From Lewinellaceae bacterium (GTDB lineage Bacteria > Bacteroidota > Bacteroidia > Chitinophagales > Saprospiraceae), in NCBI GenBank assembly GCA_020636225.1, contig JACJYI010000005.1, forward strand, positions 496,769-560,768: a stretch of DNA of 64,000 nt, read 5' to 3'. Under the pieces are notes generated by a model, which saw only the letters and a list, made by a program, of their open reading frames with translations, was not told the origin of the DNA and made no database searches. The stretch's first letter is position 1. Every line of letters starts with the position of its first letter. The position numbers and the translations under genes are program-made. Below are positions 10,301 through 17,852 of the stretch, one piece after another.

Positions 10301-10401
10301 TTTCGATCAAATTCTTTATTCGTTCCTTGTGTCCAACCACCTTGGGTAAGCAGGACTTCCTCTATGTAGGCTTCAAAGGCTTGTTCTGTTGTTGCTTTCA
10401 T
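7318..10401 (-). CDS. hsdR: Type I restriction enzyme, R (nuclease/translocase) subunit
   Basis: HsdR cuts DNA after ATP-driven translocation as part of the HsdR2M2S complex. At 1027 residues it has normal length. The N-terminal nuclease shows D138 (MDLVF) and E152-x-K154 (CELKN). The SF2 motor follows: Walker A SAGSGKT (314-320), DEAH box (444-447), motif III TAT (500-502), and a motif VI-like region ending QTLSRLNR. All catalytic motifs look intact. The start overlaps the stop of the FRG gene by four bases (ATGA), which indicates translational coupling. Because an IS3 element now separates it from the operon promoter, its expression may depend on a promoter inside or downstream of the element. 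Confidence 0.95.
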   Translation of the reverse strand: MKATTEQAFEAYIEEVLLTQGGWTQGTNKEFDRKNGFFTDRVLSFIQSSQQELYQQMLKLHGQELDAKILDTLVKERNLKGTLHILRHGFKFFGKTFQMAYFKPAHQLNPEILERYQKNQLTVTRQVPCHTSSHDTMDLVFSINGLPVATCELKNPATGQNWKHAVVQYRKDRDWRMPLFKFKSGAVVHFAADTDEVHMSTHLRGEKTFFLPFNRGSHPGEIQCGAGNPQHPSGHRTGYFWEEVLQRDSFLEIIGSFMFIETKEETTTDEYGVKKKYTKETVIFPRYHQLDAVRELIKTSRDEGTGHNYLIQHSAGSGKTNSISWLSHRLASLHTDDDQKVFDCVVVITDRKVLDRQLQDAIYQIEHAQGVVKAIDQNSQQLAEALVDGTKIVITTLQKFPFVLKGLLKVAGADSSDKATEDQIATSKVWQEEIAKRKYAIIVDEAHSSQTGETARELKEILGAGTTIETEEAESDWEDRLNQVMESRGKQKNISFFAFTATPKGKTLQLFGRNDEAFHVYSMRQAIQEGFILNVLENYTTYNNFYKLVKAIEDDPELPQKKAAKALGKFMSLHPVNVEQRTEIMIEHFRSSVKHRINGKAKAMLVTSSRLHAVKYMLAFQRYIEKKGYEDVRPMVAFSGKVQDPDTGLEYSEPEMNTDVITGKPISESQLPEKFDTDDYQILLVANKYQTGFDQPLLHTMYVDKRLDGVQAVQTLSRLNRISPGKETPFVLDFVNSAEDIYKAFKPYYDQTSLQETTDPQLLETLKHELNAMQVYYWSEVEAFAQVFYKALETQNPSDHARMQKHIQPAVDRYKTLEEEPAKLFRDKVSAFVKAYSFLSQIIPYADAELEMLYSFSRFLLPHLPRERDYEVIKPEDDVSLHYYRIERVSSGSIVMEEGEPYGVKGITEVGSGKSKEQKKPLSEIIEVLNNKFGTDFSEEDRLFFEQIREKASKDQKIIQTAEANPLDKFQLGIRKAIENLMIQRMSENDDIVSRYMEDVEFQNAAYGVLAKEIYEKITQKHQNDKI

Positions 10402-11282
10402 AGTCCGTTTTCAAATTCTTTGTACTTCAGCCATTTCGCCATGCCGTCCAGATCAGGAAACAACTGTTTGTCAAACACGCCATACTGCTCCAACTGCTTA
10501 CATATCTTCTTGTGGTTGTCTTTTTTATGCTCGATTACGTATTCTATATAATCATTTTCATCAATAGGATTCAGAGGATGGTGACAAGCTAGCAACACAC
10601 CATCTTGCGCTCTTATCCTTGGCGATACGTGTGCCGGGTCATAAATAATGTCTTCACTAATATCAAAAGGAGACTGTACCTCGTCCTTTGTCAAAGCATT
10701 TACAACTGATAAAGGTTTTTCTTTCTTCTCTTCTTCTACATTTACTGATTCAGCATCCCCATCCTCTAAGTAATCTCCAAATGGGTCTTCTTCCTCCTCA
10801 AGTACTTTTTCTGTCATGGAGTCTCCAACCGGCAAGATGTCTCGATGTTTGTTTTCTTCATACCGAAGGAAATCACTGTATTTCTTTACCGGCTTTGTCA
10901 ATACATAAACTGCACTGTCTGAGCCTGAAATTGAATTTCTACAAGCAAAGTATAAGGCTACCAGCGGATTGGTGGTCCAATCCATGAAGCGGGTGGGAAG
11001 GCCATGGTGTTGGGCAAGAGCCAGCATTTCCCAGTCGTTTCTGGGAATGTGGTTCACATGGCCTATCACATGATTGGCAAATGTGTCCAATACCCGGCAC
11101 TCGAAATCAAAGAGATCCGATAGCCGCTTTGGTACTTTAAAATCCGGTCTACCAAGCGAAGGAACCAAGACAAATCCATCAGAAACCCGCTTGGCCTGTC
11201 CCCGGAAATAAGGTCTGGGTACGGTGACTTCCTCGATCTCCTTCAGGTACTTTTCAAATGAGTCAATACAAATGGTGTTCAT
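10398..11282 (-). CDS. FRG-domain protein
   Basis: This 294-residue protein has the hallmarks of the FRG domain: the eponymous YFRGQ (residues 25-29) and the strongly conserved stretch LAQHHGLPTRFMDWTTNP (89-106) ending in ALYFAC. FRG proteins are frequent next to restriction and other mobile defence genes; their biochemical activity is not one I can assign. The middle (residues 160-200) is a low-complexity acidic segment with many Glu and Asp. The gene is sandwiched in the hsd operon, overlapping the hsdS stop by four bases at its start and hsdR by four bases at its end. Such tight coupling on both sides suggests it is made in stoichiometry with the restriction subunits and is a functional part of the system. 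Confidence 0.85.
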   Translation of the reverse strand: MNTICIDSFEKYLKEIEEVTVPRPYFRGQAKRVSDGFVLVPSLGRPDFKVPKRLSDLFDFECRVLDTFANHVIGHVNHIPRNDWEMLALAQHHGLPTRFMDWTTNPLVALYFACRNSISGSDSAVYVLTKPVKKYSDFLRYEENKHRDILPVGDSMTEKVLEEEEDPFGDYLEDGDAESVNVEEEKKEKPLSVVNALTKDEVQSPFDISEDIIYDPAHVSPRIRAQDGVLLACHHPLNPIDENDYIEYVIEHKKDNHKKICKQLEQYGVFDKQLFPDLDGMAKWLKYKEFENGL

Positions 11283-11859
11283 GACGGTTCTGTGACTTTG
11301 ATTTTACCTGTAACCGCAGCTGAGATAAGTGAGGTTTTGTACTCTTTGAGTCTAATTATTGTATCACCTGTATATTTAATTATCTTCTCAATTTTCCTAA
11401 CCTCTCTATCTAAAAATTCTGAAATAACCTCTTGTTCTTTAAATGGAGGAATTAAAACAGGCAAGTTTTTCAATATGTTCTGCCCTAACGATGCTCTAGT
11501 CACAATATTCATTTCTCCAACAAAAAATGCTCTTAACAATTGATTTCGAAATTGATACTTAGAGAAACCAGAAAATAATCTATTCTTAAACGGGCGAAAC
11601 CGTATTAAAAATCCCGAAAATACTGCCTTTTCAATTGAATTAAGGCAAGTTGCTGCAAACCCAATTTCTTCAACTGTCTCTGATGTCCTAGTGAAAAATA
11701 TATCTCCTTCTTCAACGGAGTAATTTATTTGATCCTCGAATGTAGAATTAGCTAAACCTGATCCTGATTTCGGAATAACCAGATTATTGTAAACATTGAG
11801 CTACTCCCCAAAAACGGAGCCACCAGTTAAGGTGAAAGTACCTAACTTAACAGTGGCAT

Positions 11860-12153
11860 ATGAAACGTACAAGACGAAAGTTTACAGCGGCCTTCAAGGC
11901 CCAGGTAGCCCTAGCTGCCTTGAGAGAACGGGAGAGCCTGTCAGATCTGGCTGCCCGATATGATATCCATCCCAATCTGATCACCAAGTGGAAGCAGGAA
12001 TTCCAAGCCAATGCAGAAAAGGTCTTCGAGAAAGGAGGTGGTGATACCGGTGATCCAAAGGTTGATATCGAAAAGTTGTACGCCAAGATCGGGCAGCTGG
12101 AGATGGATCGTGACTTTCTAAAAAAAAGCTTGCGCAAAACCGGTCTGATGTAG
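11860..12153 (+). CDS. IS3-family transposase OrfA
   Basis: This 97-residue protein is the helix-turn-helix DNA-binding component of an IS3-type transposase. It opens with KRTRRKFTAAFKAQVALAAL, followed by a helix-turn-helix (LSDLAARYDIHPNLITKWKQ, residues about 27-46) and a leucine-rich coiled C-terminus (KLYAKIGQLEMDRDFLKKSL). In IS3 elements OrfA binds the terminal repeats and, when read through by -1 frameshifting, becomes the N-terminal half of the OrfAB transposase. The start is 63 bases inside the left end of the element. Confidence 0.95.
   Translation: MKRTRRKFTAAFKAQVALAALRERESLSDLAARYDIHPNLITKWKQEFQANAEKVFEKGGGDTGDPKVDIEKLYAKIGQLEMDRDFLKKSLRKTGLM
12120..12128 (+). promoter_or_regulatory. 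A8G slippery site for -1 frameshift
   Basis: A run of eight A residues followed by G lies near the end of orfA. OrfA uses frame 1 and orfB frame 0 of the window, so one -1 slip here joins them. The orfB frame is open from 12126 through its first ATG at 12165 (KLAQNRSDVDRKAM), giving a fused protein of about 370 residues. This is the usual IS3 arrangement. Confidence 0.75.
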
Positions 12154-12164
12154 ATCGTAAGGCT

Positions 12165-12974
12165 ATGGTGGAATCAAAGTCAAAAATGAGTATCCGTCGC
12201 CAATGCGATCTACTGGGAGTCAACAGGAATCGGTTGAACACACCAAAGCGCAAGGAAAGTGTTGAGAACCTGTCGATCATGCGAATACTGGATGAACGGT
12301 ACCTGAACAAGCCTTCACACGGAATCCTGCGCATGCAGGACCACCTGAAGGATGAAGGATATCTGGTCAACGAGAAACGGATCAGACGATTGATGAGGAA
12401 GATGGGGTTGATGGCGATCTATCCCAAGCCCAACTTGAGTCGTCGAGGCCATATCAAGTATGTCCATCCCTATTTGATACGCGGAATGGAAGTGAACAGG
12501 CCAAATCAGGTATGGGCAATTGACATCACCTACATCCCCATGGCAAAAGGCTTTCAGTATCTGACGGCTATCATTGACCTATACAGTCGATATGTGGTTG
12601 GCTGGGATCTGAGTAACAGTCTGGACGCTGAAAGCAGCCATAGAGTTCTCAGACAAGCGATAGCCAAATATGGGAAGCCAGAGATCGTGAACTCGGATCA
12701 AGGCAGCCAATTTACCTGCAAAGAATGGGTCGGATACCTGGAGCGCTCAGAAATCCGGATCAGCATGGACGGAAAAGGACGAGCTTTGGACAATGTCTTT
12801 ATCGAACGCCTATGGCGGAGTGTGAAGTACGACTATGTGTATCTTCATCCGGCCGAAGATGGACAGGAGCTTTACAAGGGGTTGAAACAGTACTTCGAAG
12901 AGTACAACATGAATTCACATCAAGGAATAGCGCGCCGCAAACCGACAGAACTGTTTTACTCAATAGCAGCTTGA
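12165..12974 (+). CDS. IS3-family transposase OrfB (DDE integrase core)
   Basis: This 269-residue protein is the catalytic part of the transposase. It contains an HTH_21-like region (LNKPSHGILRMQDHL, KRIRRLMRKMGLMA) and the retroviral-type integrase core: first Asp in VWAIDITYIPM, second Asp in EIVNSDQGSQFT, and Glu in ALDNVFIERLWRS, the DDE triad of the family, followed by the normal C-terminus YNMNSHQGIARRKPTELF. All three catalytic residues are present. Active enzyme is expected as OrfAB after the frameshift at 12120-12128. OrfB made alone from the ATG at 12165 often acts as a regulator in this family. Confidence 0.95.
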   Translation: MVESKSKMSIRRQCDLLGVNRNRLNTPKRKESVENLSIMRILDERYLNKPSHGILRMQDHLKDEGYLVNEKRIRRLMRKMGLMAIYPKPNLSRRGHIKYVHPYLIRGMEVNRPNQVWAIDITYIPMAKGFQYLTAIIDLYSRYVVGWDLSNSLDAESSHRVLRQAIAKYGKPEIVNSDQGSQFTCKEWVGYLERSEIRISMDGKGRALDNVFIERLWRSVKYDYVYLHPAEDGQELYKGLKQYFEEYNMNSHQGIARRKPTELFYSIAA

Positions 12975-13940
12975 TTTATCCACAAAAAATCGAGTTACTC
13001 ACAAAAGAAAAAAGAAGCAAAAAAGAAAAATGATGATGATTATGACATTAATTTTATCACCTAAGAATATCTTCTAACTGGCTACTCCAATGGGGAGTAC
13101 TTCACATCTCCATACGAAATAAATGGATGACCTGATCCAAAGTATTCAGCGCTTTGACTTATGCCGTTTTGTAAAGTTCCAAGATATCTTAACTTCTTTA
13201 TGTCCCAATGGCTAGGAATATCTCCGAGCCATTCAATCCCGCTCGGCTTTAGTTCCACTTTGGCATCTATGCCCTTGGTGACAGCATTGGTGATTACGGC
13301 CAGTCTCTTTTCCTTTAGCCTTTCAATAAACTGTTGCTTCTTCTCTATAAGTGTATCCAGTCGGGAGACTTCTTTATCCAGGAAGTTGGCGATGGATTTT
13401 TGTTCTGTAATTGATGGGACTGGAAGTAAAACACTTTTAGATCCTGATTTGGGTAATCCATATCTCGTTACACCATTTGCGATTATTTCGAATTGTTTGG
13501 AGAGAAAGGAGCTTTGAAAGCACCTGAATAAAAATCCGCCAATCATTTCACTTGGTTTACATCTGATTAGAGATAAATGATATCCGCAAACCATATCTGG
13601 CGCTGTTTCAACTACGAAAGCAGGAATTCCAATATCATCCGCTGACTCCGAATCTTTGGTAATGATTACATCACCAACTTTTACATGAAATTTGCGAATT
13701 TCTTCATCAGAGGCTGATGAAACCATATACTCAAGCTTAGAATGAATGAAATCATTGTAATAGACGTCAGTGTAGTTTACAAGCCTTACTTGCCTTTGTT
13801 CATCGTAAGTCTTTTTATCAACATTGCTTACACTTAGATCTGCAACATACTTTAGCTTTTTTGCCTTCCAATTCGATGGAATTTCACCCAACCACTCGAT
13901 TCCGCTATCCCTATATTTCTCGTATTTCAAATACTTCATA

Positions 13941-16034
13941 TTAAATAGTTTCAGAGTAAGTAACATCTTTCAATAACCCTAAAATATCCTTCTCCAAATC
14001 CTTTAGCTCCTCTTCGATCAATTCAAGGTCTCTTGGTGGCTCATATTGATAGAAGTGTTTGTTTAAAGGTATCTCGTAACCCACTTTTGTTTTAGTGTGG
14101 TCAATCCACGCATCCGGTACATGGGGCAGCACCTCTCTTTCAAAATAGGTCTGAATGCTCTCTTTGAGGGGTATGATCTCGGTATCCCTAAGTTGTGGAT
14201 CGGGTTCCGGATCGCCCTTTTTATCCCTGCATATCTCGGCTGTTTCGTCCCGTTCACTGAGGGCTTCTATGATGGCTTTCAGTTCTGAGGCGTTCAGCTT
14301 CATGGCTTTCTTCTTGTCTACCTCCCTCAGATCAAGCAAAAAGCTTTTGCGGTCTTTGTACAACTTTTCGTTGTGTGCTTTGCCAAAGTCCTTGAGCATG
14401 TCTTTAATCGCCTGTTGGCGTTGTTCTCCGGCTTCTATTTCCTTCAGGCGTACATTTTCATCCTTCTTATTGCTGCTGGCAATATTTTGAAAAGAGCTGA
14501 TGCCATCCAATAAGGCAATCCGCTCGGCATTAGCCTGGAAGTTTAACCTTAGCGGACGCTCCACCGTGATTTTGTTGTAACCAAAGTCTTCATTGTCAAA
14601 GACCTTGTTCACTGGCAATTCTTTTTCCTTGCCATCAATGATGAATTTGGCTTTTTCGTCATTTTGGAAGCGGTCGTAGATACCAGTGATTTCAGCTATC
14701 TGGTTCGGTCGATTTTCTTCTCCATCTCCAATCTGCTTTCGCTTATTTCCGAGACTCTTTTTCATTTGAATCCAGAAATTACGCCCATCGATCAGTTGGA
14801 TCTTTCCTTTACGTGTTTTACTCTTTCTGTTGGTCACAATCCAGATATAGGTCGAAATACCAGTATTGTAGAATAGCTGATCTGGCAATGCGACAATGGC
14901 ATCCAGCCAGTCATTTTCGATGATCCATCTGCGTATTTCTGATTCACCACCTCCGGCATCACCTGTAAAGAGTGGGGAACCATTAAAAACAACCGCAATA
15001 CGACTTCCGTCTTCATTTACTGGTCTCATCTTTGAAATCATATGTTGCAGAAAAAGTAATGCCCCGTCATTAACTCTTGGTAATCCTGCTCCAAAGCGAC
15101 CATTGTAGCCTAGTGTTTCTGCTTCCCGCTGGATGTATTTCTCCTGTTGCTTCCACGAAACCCCAAAAGGTGGATTGGCAAGCATGTAATCAAATCTGAA
15201 AGTTGTGAAGGCATCCTTTGTAAAGCTGTCACCAAGTTTTATCTTTTCCTCATCGTGTCCTTTGATTAACATGTCAGATCGGCAAATAGCCCAAGCCTCA
15301 TCGTTCCAGTCTTGTCCGAACAAGTGAGGTTGTGCATCTTTATTGAGTTGTTTGATGTATTGTTCTGCTTCAGAAAGCATACCTCCGGTTCCACAGGCCG
15401 GGTCATAGATCATTTTCACCTTGAAGCTCTGGGCTAGATCATCCTCAGGTGATAGCAAAAGATCAACCATCAATTTGATGACCTCACGAGGTGTAAAGTG
15501 TTCTCCAGCCTCTTCATTGGATTGTTCAGCACCAATCCTGATCAATTCCTCAAAGATGTAGCCCATTTGGAGGTTATCGATTCTGCTTGGTGACAGGTCG
15601 ATGGTCGAGAACTTCTTTATGACTTGATACAGAATGTTCTTTTCGGCCATCTTTCTGATCTCATCCTCAAACTCGAACCTTACGAAGATTTCCCGAACAT
15701 TGGGGGAGAAGTTATTGATGTAGCTATTGAGGTTGGGAGCAATCTGGTTGGCATCATCTAAAAGCCTTTGGAAGTCCAGTTTTGACAAATTATAGAATTT
15801 TACACCTGTTACCTCCTGTACCTTAGCATCAATAATACTTTGTGATTTGCCCTTGTACTGGCTGTAACGTTCCAAGGTGGCTTCCTTTGTTGGGGCAAGG
15901 ATGCAATCAAACCTTCTGAGCACTGTTAGCGGTAAGATTACTTTCCTGTATTCATTGCGTTTGTAGGGGCCTCTGAGGAGGTTGCATATTTCCCAAATGA
16001 AATCCGCCATCTGGCGGTGAGTTTCTACAGTCAT
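13941..16034 (-). CDS. hsdM: Type I DNA adenine methyltransferase, M subunit
   Basis: HsdM methylates adenine in the site recognised by HsdS and protects host DNA. The 697-residue protein shows the N-terminal HsdM helical domain, then the N6-MTase core: motif I DPACGTGG (211-218) and motif IV NPPF (287-290), with the HFTPREV segment (179-185) typical of type I M subunits. Length is on the long side because of a C-terminal extension that includes a charged coiled region (ELIEEELKDLEKDILGLLKDV). The gene directly precedes hsdS with one base between stop and start. It lies upstream of the IS3 insertion, so its transcription should be unaffected; it may be active with a truncated specificity protein. 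Confidence 0.95.
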   Translation of the reverse strand: MTVETHRQMADFIWEICNLLRGPYKRNEYRKVILPLTVLRRFDCILAPTKEATLERYSQYKGKSQSIIDAKVQEVTGVKFYNLSKLDFQRLLDDANQIAPNLNSYINNFSPNVREIFVRFEFEDEIRKMAEKNILYQVIKKFSTIDLSPSRIDNLQMGYIFEELIRIGAEQSNEEAGEHFTPREVIKLMVDLLLSPEDDLAQSFKVKMIYDPACGTGGMLSEAEQYIKQLNKDAQPHLFGQDWNDEAWAICRSDMLIKGHDEEKIKLGDSFTKDAFTTFRFDYMLANPPFGVSWKQQEKYIQREAETLGYNGRFGAGLPRVNDGALLFLQHMISKMRPVNEDGSRIAVVFNGSPLFTGDAGGGESEIRRWIIENDWLDAIVALPDQLFYNTGISTYIWIVTNRKSKTRKGKIQLIDGRNFWIQMKKSLGNKRKQIGDGEENRPNQIAEITGIYDRFQNDEKAKFIIDGKEKELPVNKVFDNEDFGYNKITVERPLRLNFQANAERIALLDGISSFQNIASSNKKDENVRLKEIEAGEQRQQAIKDMLKDFGKAHNEKLYKDRKSFLLDLREVDKKKAMKLNASELKAIIEALSERDETAEICRDKKGDPEPDPQLRDTEIIPLKESIQTYFEREVLPHVPDAWIDHTKTKVGYEIPLNKHFYQYEPPRDLELIEEELKDLEKDILGLLKDVTYSETI

Positions 16035-16039
16035 TAGTA

Positions 16040-16231
16040 TTACTTATTTTCTTTGATTATGTCTTTTACTTCTATTTCAAGGATTTTTGCAATTTGAAAA
16101 AGGATTTCAAGTCTTGGTTGTTGTCGGTTCTGAACGTATCCATTTACCATGTTGTAACTCTTTCCGAGTTTCTCCGCCAACCAAGTTTGTTTAATTCCTT
16201 TTGCTTCAAGCACTTCCTTTATTCGATTCAT
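16040..16231 (-). CDS. XRE-family helix-turn-helix regulator
   Basis: This 63-residue protein is a single Cro/C1-type HTH: IKQTWLAEKLGKSYNMVNGYVQNRQQPRLEILFQIAKIL. It is the first gene of the hsd operon, 5 bases before hsdM. Size and place match controller-type proteins that delay restriction until methylation is established, or repressors limiting hsdM. A regulatory role for the operon is inference from position; I could not define a convincing operator in the AT-rich sequence upstream of 16231. Confidence 0.85.
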   Translation of the reverse strand: MNRIKEVLEAKGIKQTWLAEKLGKSYNMVNGYVQNRQQPRLEILFQIAKILEIEVKDIIKENK

Positions 16232-16428
16232 GTCTGCCTAAATTTTAAATCGCTAAACAAGTCTAATTTCCCTATTTATCTCATATTTTAATACACATTT
16301 CGTTTGTTTTATTGTTGGTTTCTCCGAGCGTTGGTAAAAAATTGGCTCTTTTGGTTTTTTGCGTTTGGGTTGTGTGTCGGCAAAAACCAAGTGTGCCTAT
16401 TTGCGGGTTGGCTTTGTCAGCATGGCAT

Positions 16429-16560
16429 ACAACGGCTATGGTTATGGCAAGTGCGGGATTTTGAAACCGAATCTTTGTCCGCCAGACCGAATGTCATTTA
16501 ACTGCAATATCTTCATATTTAAGCAGTCAGCCCGCATTTGCTATAGCCGATGTTAGCCAC
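16429..16560. repeat. attC-like folded recombination site
   Basis: The left arm (from ACAACGGCTATGG at 16429 to GTGCGGG at 16457) and the right arm (CCCGCATTTGCTATAGCCGA, 16531-16550, then TGTTAG) are imperfect reverse complements about 29 bases long. They share GGCTAT, GCAA and TGCGGG blocks and enclose about 73 bases. This long imperfect palindrome with short core sites resembles the attC sites of integron cassettes and similar sites seen beside acquired genes in Bacteroidota. It fills the 16232-16565 gap together with AT-rich sequence upstream of the hsd operon; no integrase is in the window. Confidence 0.55.
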
Positions 16561-16565
16561 AGTTT

Positions 16566-17540
16566 TTATTTTTTCTTTTTCTTGCGTTCAAGAGTTTTTT
16601 TGATCGTATTTTCAAGCGCCACCGTTCGTTTAGAAATTGATTTCTTGGTGCCAATTGATTCTCCGTTTACAGTCAACAGGTAATTTAATTCCCATTTATT
16701 CTGGTCATTAAGTTCAAATTGAATTTTCTCAGTATCAAACTTATAGGTCAGTTCGTCTAATTTTTTCTCAAGCTTTTTAAGAGTGTCTGTTTTGAGCGAA
16801 TTCACAATTTCATCTGGTGTTTTATCAATTGCAATTAGCTCGATTTGAATTGGTGCAGGAAATTCAAAAATGTAAGTTATGGGTCTGTCTTTTGGATTTG
16901 CCCTTTTTATCATTTTAGCAACTCCTTTTTTTATGAGGTCGTAAGTACCTGCTAAATCATCAGAAACTTTGTTAGCGAGTTTGTTGGTCGTCTTTTTGAG
17001 AATTTTCTTTGCAAGCTTATATCCAAAGAAGAGATAAATGTAATTCTCTGCTAGCTGAAAGACGATCTCGGGGTCGCTAATGAAAGACTTTCTTGATAGA
17101 CCTAATTTCTTGAATTCAATTTCACTTTCATTCTGCAATTCTGAGTAGAAACTATCTGCATCTTTGTAATTTTCAAAATTTTGAGGGTCGATTGAAATCA
17201 CAATTATTTCCGAAGTCTCTGTCTGTACTTCGGCAAAAGGGGTTCCACCTGTAGAAAAATATTCTCTAACTACAATTTCACCGTCAGCCAACTCTAATTC
17301 TTCTGCTGAGTCAAAGAACTCTTGATAAGCAACTAGGTAGTATTCTCCATCTTCACCTTGAATAACTTCGGCATTACTAATTCTCCCAAGTGGTGGTAAA
17401 GTCATGTCGTGCTCAACTCCGATTCTTGGTCGTCTACCGCTGTTGATAGTTTCAGCACCCATTTCAAGTGCTTCTTTTGTCATCATTTCACCATGTCGAT
17501 CAACATGTGTACTTGATAATACTATTTGTCGTCTTTCCAT
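16566..17540 (-). CDS. Cassette-like gene; N-terminus resembles a phage prohead/XkdF-type protease
   Basis: The function of this 324-residue protein is not established. The N-terminal 110 residues (STHVDRHGEMMTKEAL, then GVEHDMTLPPLGRI, then VREYFSTGG) follow the layout of XkdF/HK97 prohead protease-like domains, in which a His and a later Ser act together; the match is by eye and weak. The rest is Lys-rich and helical, contains a short hydrophobic segment (NYIYLFFGYKLAKKIL) and ends in a poly-basic tail. The gene is AT-rich, stands alone and is enclosed by folded repeat sites on both sides, including a perfect 12-bp inverted pair (16550-16561 and 17553-17564). This suggests it moves as a unit. 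Confidence 0.6.
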   Translation of the reverse strand: MERRQIVLSSTHVDRHGEMMTKEALEMGAETINSGRRPRIGVEHDMTLPPLGRISNAEVIQGEDGEYYLVAYQEFFDSAEELELADGEIVVREYFSTGGTPFAEVQTETSEIIVISIDPQNFENYKDADSFYSELQNESEIEFKKLGLSRKSFISDPEIVFQLAENYIYLFFGYKLAKKILKKTTNKLANKVSDDLAGTYDLIKKGVAKMIKRANPKDRPITYIFEFPAPIQIELIAIDKTPDEIVNSLKTDTLKKLEKKLDELTYKFDTEKIQFELNDQNKWELNYLLTVNGESIGTKKSISKRTVALENTIKKTLERKKKKK

Positions 17541-17552
17541 TTTTTTTCAAAT

Positions 17553-17656
17553 TGTGGCTAACATCAATGTTTGCGACACTCCTATGTCGTTTATATCCAT
17601 TTCATCTGCCCTAAACTTTCGCAAACATCAACCATAGCGGATGTTTGCGACATTAA
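17553..17656. repeat. Second attC-like site upstream of the cassette gene
   Basis: TGTGGCTAACAT (17553-17564) is the exact reverse complement of 16550-16561 on the far side of the gene. Next to it a 12-mer ATGTTTGCGACA occurs at 17567-17578 and again at 17641-17652, with an inverted copy TCGCAAACAT at 17619-17628, so the segment can fold into a long hairpin. The remaining sequence to 17852 is the leader of the transport operon and shows nothing else I can support. Confidence 0.5.
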
Positions 17657-17852
17657 CTTGGTTCTTACTCGACATCTAAAGATACAGTTTATCCAGCATG
17701 AACTCAACGTATAGCTTGCTTTTCATCAGCATTGTCCCCAGGTCGACAATAGGATGCCGATCCTCCAGTTTCCTTCGGTTTTCCTCAACTTTCCCTGTAG
17801 CTTCGCGGTTATCCTGATACACCCCTGCGTTCAGGGGGCAGAATCACAGGCT

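Larger units (their letters stand above)
11797..13104 (+). mobile_element. IS3-family insertion sequence, complete
   Basis: The element is 1308 bp. Its ends begin TGAGCTACTCCCC (11797) and, on the complementary strand, TGAAGTACTCCCCATTGG (from 13104), imperfect terminal inverted repeats of about 35 bp that both include GGAG and CCAGTTA. It is flanked by a 3-bp duplication CAT (11794-11796 and 13105-13107), the size expected for IS3-type transposition. It encodes orfA and orfB in overlapping-type frames with a frameshift signal. It lies antiparallel to hsdS. Both genes are intact, so insertion may be recent and the element may still be mobile. Confidence 0.95.
11279..13939 (-). pseudogene. hsdS: Type I specificity subunit, split by an IS3 element
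   Basis: HsdS recognises the two halves of the target site with two target-recognition domains (TRDs). Upstream of the insertion lie residues 1-279: TRD1 and the central conserved helix (TEQKSIANFLDKEVSRLD), then the start of TRD2. The remainder continues at 11793 down to 11279 with the typical GDIFFTRTSETVEEIG segment and the distal helix (FKEQEVISEFLDREVRKIE). Removing 1311 bases (element plus one CAT duplication) restores an uninterrupted 449-residue frame with no internal stop. The start at 13939 lies one base after the hsdM stop. In the present state, translation of the 5' part stops after six element-encoded residues (KYSPLE), giving a 285-residue half-HsdS. The 3' part could only be made by re-initiation. 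Confidence 0.93.
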
